Program-made: the position numbers and the translations under genes
The notes under the pieces: model-generated
Told to the model about the DNA's origin: nothing
The model's input: the letters and a program-made list of their open reading frames with translations, nothing else
Database searches by the model: none
From: Capsulimonadaceae bacterium
GTDB taxonomy: Bacteria > Armatimonadota > Armatimonadia > Armatimonadales > Capsulimonadaceae
Length of the DNA: 64,000 nucleotides
Reading direction: 5' to 3'
Assembly (NCBI GenBank): GCA_031292625.1
Contig: JARLGU010000006.1
Coordinates: 1 to 64,000 of the forward strand
Shown here: positions 61,337 to 64,000 of the stretch, piece after piece
Layout: every line of letters starts with the position of its first letter
Position numbering within the stretch: position 1 is the stretch's first letter

Positions 61337-62230
61337 CTATTCCTTGCCCGGCCACGCCCATCCGCGCAGGTCGTCGCTCCAAGCAACGCCAATACTGGCA
61401 TAGTTGTCGAACATCGATTCTTCGTTTTCCGGGCCGCTGCCGTGGAAGAACATGACGAACTTCCCAACATCCGGGTCCTTGCGCAGATCGAGCACGAATC
61501 CCGCCGTGATGCGTCCCCGCGCCCATTCCCATCCGGGAGCGCCAAGCATCAAGGTCTCGTCGGGGCGCCAAATTGTTAAGTCCGTCGAGCGACTGACGCC
61601 TATTCCATTCTCCGGCGAATGGAACAGCACGTAGTCGTCGCCATCGATCACGACGCATGCGTTCTCGCCAGCGCCATGGCTGCCGAAAAACGTCCAGTTC
61701 TCAAGGTCCCGCGACCAGGACATGCTAACGCCGTTCTGCTTGAAGAAGCACCACCACTTGCCGGGTTCGTCCTTGTCTTCGAGCAGGTACGGATCTATCA
61801 TGCGCCCCATCTCCGCCTGCGGGACGTTCGGCCCCTTCACGCGCAGCAATTCGGGCGCTGACCACGTCGTCAGATCGCGGCTCCGCATTTTCCACACGCG
61901 TGCATCCTCATTGCCATACTTCTCGCCGTTCGGACGCGGGTATGTTTGCAAGCTGAGCACCCACTCGCCGCCGTAGCGAACAACATTGCCCGGCGAGCTG
62001 AAGTTCGCGCGGCGATCCGCCGGAGTAAGCCGCACCGGCTCCGTCCAATCGATCAGATCGGCGCTCGTCGAGGTCGCGGTGTAAAGATACGGCGCATCTC
62101 CGGGCGCAGCCTCGACAAGGGTAAAGAATAGATGGAACCGACCGTCATGATAAATCGCGGCGGGGTCACGGTACGCGGTCGTCGCGCTGCCGTGAAAGAG
62201 GATCGGCGATGTGAGGTTCTTAAACTGCAT
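61337..62230 (-). CDS. GH43/GH32-like five-bladed beta-propeller glycosidase-like protein
   Basis: 297 residues without a signal peptide. The first blade has the catalytic-type AYRDPAAIYHDGRFHLFFT; later blades repeat the S-x-DL-x-x-W pattern (STSADLIDWTEP, RSRDLTTWSAP, WSRDLENWTFFG, RSTDLTIWRPD, WSDDLRGWAWPG). MIDPYLLEDKDEPGKWWCFF may contribute the second acid and VIDGDDYVLFHS a third blade. It may cleave arabinosyl, xylosyl or fructosyl units or act as a phosphorylase-like GH130 relative. Convergent with the Fe-S pair. Confidence 0.75.
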   Translation of the reverse strand: MQFKNLTSPILFHGSATTAYRDPAAIYHDGRFHLFFTLVEAAPGDAPYLYTATSTSADLIDWTEPVRLTPADRRANFSSPGNVVRYGGEWVLSLQTYPRPNGEKYGNEDARVWKMRSRDLTTWSAPELLRVKGPNVPQAEMGRMIDPYLLEDKDEPGKWWCFFKQNGVSMSWSRDLENWTFFGSHGAGENACVVIDGDDYVLFHSPENGIGVSRSTDLTIWRPDETLMLGAPGWEWARGRITAGFVLDLRKDPDVGKFVMFFHGSGPENEESMFDNYASIGVAWSDDLRGWAWPGKE

Positions 62231-62356
62231 GAACCGGATTTTACCACGACGCCCAAGGCTGCCAGTCGATGAGATGTCTCGCCGGCTTCAAAATGCAGGA
62301 AATACGCAACGGCTCCAAGACAAATCAATGATCCCCCAGGCGTTCCACCGGTCGCG

Positions 62357-63358
62357 TTACGGCGGACCGCCGCCGCCAGGCCCGCCATCAGGACCACCGC
62401 CGCCAGAGCCGCCGCCATCCCCCGGGCCCATGCCAGGCATCGGCCCGCCTCCATCATCCGGAGGCCCATCGTCGCCGTCGCCGGAGTCGCCGCCAGCTCC
62501 CGACGCGCTCGATGCGAGTCGTCCGGAACCCGAGCCCCCACTGCTTCGCCCGTCCGATCCGGCGGTCTGAGTTCCCGTCGAAGATGGCGAGACTTCGGCA
62601 TACGACTCGGATAGCGCAAACAGGGAGTCGTTCAGGTCTTCGGCGCTAACGGATAGCACCCGAAAGCGCGTCACAATCGTCACTTTCCGATTGGACAGCG
62701 CGCTCACGTGATCCGTCATGCTAATCTTGCTGATCAACGGAAACTGGCCAAGCGCAATAAGTTTGTCGGCGAGGGGTTCCTGCAGCGCCGAACCAGCGCC
62801 TATGAGCTCCGCGAACACGCGGAGCACCGGCTTGCTGAGCGTCGGCAACGCCAGGTTCGGGCTCGTCCAGAGCTCCCCGCTCGCGATCGCCTCCAGCCCT
62901 GTTCCGTCGTTCGTCGAAGAGTCGGCGGAACTGCACGCGAGGCTGTAGGAATGCGTCTCAAACCCCGCTGCGCTTCGAACGAAAGGAATATCTGACGGTT
63001 GAAGGGCAAGGACCACGGACGTCGTGGAGAGCCGTTTGCGCTTCGGGCTGTCCACGATTTCGCGCGCATAAAAAGTGTGACGATTCGGGTCGACAACATA
63101 GGCGTGATTGCGCGTCCCGTTCAGCAAAATGCTCGCACCAGAAGGCAGATCGATTCTTGCACGATCCCCCTTGAACCAGAGCGTAAATTCGCGAGACTCC
63201 GAAGCCTTTTTCGCGACGTTCCCGTACTCCATGCTGACGCGCGCAGTCACCTTGAGATCGGCCTGCGCGGGCGGGAGCGCCAGCGTCATTTGGACGACCA
63301 GCAGCGCGGCTGCCAGTCCTATTTCTCCGCGAACCTCGGTGCGACTTAAGAATCTCAT
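62357..63358 (-). CDS. secreted LolA-like/DUF4412-type protein with Gly/Pro-rich tail
   Basis: 333 residues with a signal peptide (ending near LPPAQA). Residues ~35-245 form a beta-rich domain (EFTLWFKGDRARIDLPSG, NHAYVVDPNRHTFYARE) like outer-membrane lipoprotein-sorting folds that grip lipids. The last ~70 residues are a low-complexity tail of Ser, Gly, Asp and Pro ending in GGPDGGPGGGGPP. The tail is likely disordered and could attach or space the protein at the envelope. Confidence 0.7.
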   Translation of the reverse strand: MRFLSRTEVRGEIGLAAALLVVQMTLALPPAQADLKVTARVSMEYGNVAKKASESREFTLWFKGDRARIDLPSGASILLNGTRNHAYVVDPNRHTFYAREIVDSPKRKRLSTTSVVLALQPSDIPFVRSAAGFETHSYSLACSSADSSTNDGTGLEAIASGELWTSPNLALPTLSKPVLRVFAELIGAGSALQEPLADKLIALGQFPLISKISMTDHVSALSNRKVTIVTRFRVLSVSAEDLNDSLFALSESYAEVSPSSTGTQTAGSDGRSSGGSGSGRLASSASGAGGDSGDGDDGPPDDGGGPMPGMGPGDGGGSGGGGPDGGPGGGGPP

Positions 63359-63429
63359 TGCCCTATCCAGTCTCGTCTCGATCCTTTCCGCTCTCGGAGC
63401 GCAATACGTGCAGCACGTCCCAACCGCTC

Positions 63430-63948
63430 CTAAAGCGTCCCGAATGTTCCTGTCCCGGTCACGGCATCAAGGTCGTAGCATTTCGGCGAGTGCGCCGGTG
63501 GCCCATACGAACCAACACTCTGGGCGGTCATATGCCGCACTGCAACATTCCCATTTGAGCGCTGCACAAACCGCGTCACGGCGTCAATCAGTACAAAGAT
63601 TTCGATTGGCGTCAGACTGTTGATCTTCCCCACGAACTCTCCCGGCGCGACGTTCCACTCGCGGCAGTATTGCACCGCTCGTTGGCGCGCGGTCATATAG
63701 AAGCGGAGGAGGTAGTCGGCGTCGTTGTATAGATCCGAAGCGATGGAGATCAGGCAGGCGCACTCATCTCCCGAGAACTTCTGCTTAAGCTCGCAGAGGA
63801 TCAGAGAGCGCATTATCATCTGCCCCCGCGTCCCTCGACGCGCCATGACGTCCCCATCGTTGCATAGCAGAGAAGCCTCGATCTCGCCGCTACCCGGATT
63901 GACCGGCTGTCCCCACTCCACGTAAGATGTTTTCACTGCTGGTCTCAT
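63430..63948 (-). CDS. protein of unknown function
   Basis: 172 residues, cytosolic, with GAGGAAA eight bases before the ATG. A central helical segment (GQMIMRSLILCELKQKF, DLYNDADYLLRFYMTARQRA) and SLTPIEIFVLIDAVTRFV suggest a compact helical protein. No family is recognised. Last 52 bases of the window hold no visible gene start. Confidence 0.55.
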   Translation of the reverse strand: MRPAVKTSYVEWGQPVNPGSGEIEASLLCNDGDVMARRGTRGQMIMRSLILCELKQKFSGDECACLISIASDLYNDADYLLRFYMTARQRAVQYCREWNVAPGEFVGKINSLTPIEIFVLIDAVTRFVQRSNGNVAVRHMTAQSVGSYGPPAHSPKCYDLDAVTGTGTFGTL

Positions 63949-64000
63949 TAATGTTTCCTCTTCGAGCAGGTGCGAACCACGGCCCGTTGCCAGCGTCGAC

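Overview
The window is about 60% GC and reads as a chromosomal segment of a Gram-negative-type (diderm) bacterium, most plausibly an Armatimonadota (Capsulimonas-like) or a related soil or biofilm saprophyte. Two features point there. It has a complete-looking ADP-heptose (LPS core) operon, yet the candidate LexA operator at lexA is of the Bacillus/Actinobacteria type, and a SpoIID-domain protein is also present. This assignment is inference from gene content; no rRNA is present to confirm it.

Layout. 1-567 is the end of a sugar-binding (CBM9-like) protein. 730-6491 looks like a decayed, tandem genomic island at a tRNA-His gene: an intact tRNA-His at 6414-6491 and two degenerate copies of its 3' part at 732 and 1641. 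These bracket a SanA-like gene, an ankyrin gene, a large unknown membrane protein and a frame-shifted ISAs1 transposase. 6968-10591 holds a TPR protein with 26 exact 24-bp repeat units, a lone 5'-nucleotidase C-terminal domain and an M28 (glutaminyl-cyclase-like) lipoprotein. 10633-17019 is housekeeping: acnA, lexA with a consensus promoter and a candidate SOS box, a zinc-ribbon miniprotein, SpoIID, a VOC protein and a KGG stress protein. 17105-19508 pairs a GntR/LacI-hybrid regulator with an SGNH hydrolase. 19598-23820 is the heptose operon (kinase-phosphatase fusion, adenylyltransferase, hldD, gmhA). 24145-29133 holds an AspT/YidE-type transporter, an orphan MotB-like protein, a MarR regulator flanked by palindromes and a polytopic membrane protein. 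29288-32454 is rpsO-pnp and tRNA-Glu with their promoters and terminators.

33185-38876 is a three-gene operon of unknown membrane-anchored proteins, two with cytoplasmic zinc ribbons, followed by a secreted ankyrin protein (39541-41109). 41233-63000 is a polysaccharide-catabolism region: an UlaE/UlaD-like isomerase and decarboxylase pair, a putative glycosidase, two sugar dehydrogenases, a family-8 polysaccharide lyase, a UroD-family protein, two AraC regulators, an esterase-like hydrolase, an alpha-glucuronidase-like glycosidase, two tandem QueG/reductive-dehalogenase-like Fe-S proteins and a GH43-like propeller. Together they suggest use of uronic-acid-containing or modified glycans. The right edge carries a secreted protein with a Gly/Pro-rich tail and an unknown gene.

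The most striking unexplained signal is a long intergenic repeat present twice in opposite orientation (32770-33010 and 57738-57917), with highly conserved hairpin blocks and a variable middle. It is a candidate structured RNA or small mobile element. The tRNA-His remnants, the zinc-ribbon operon and the heptose kinase-phosphatase fusion are the other main leads.
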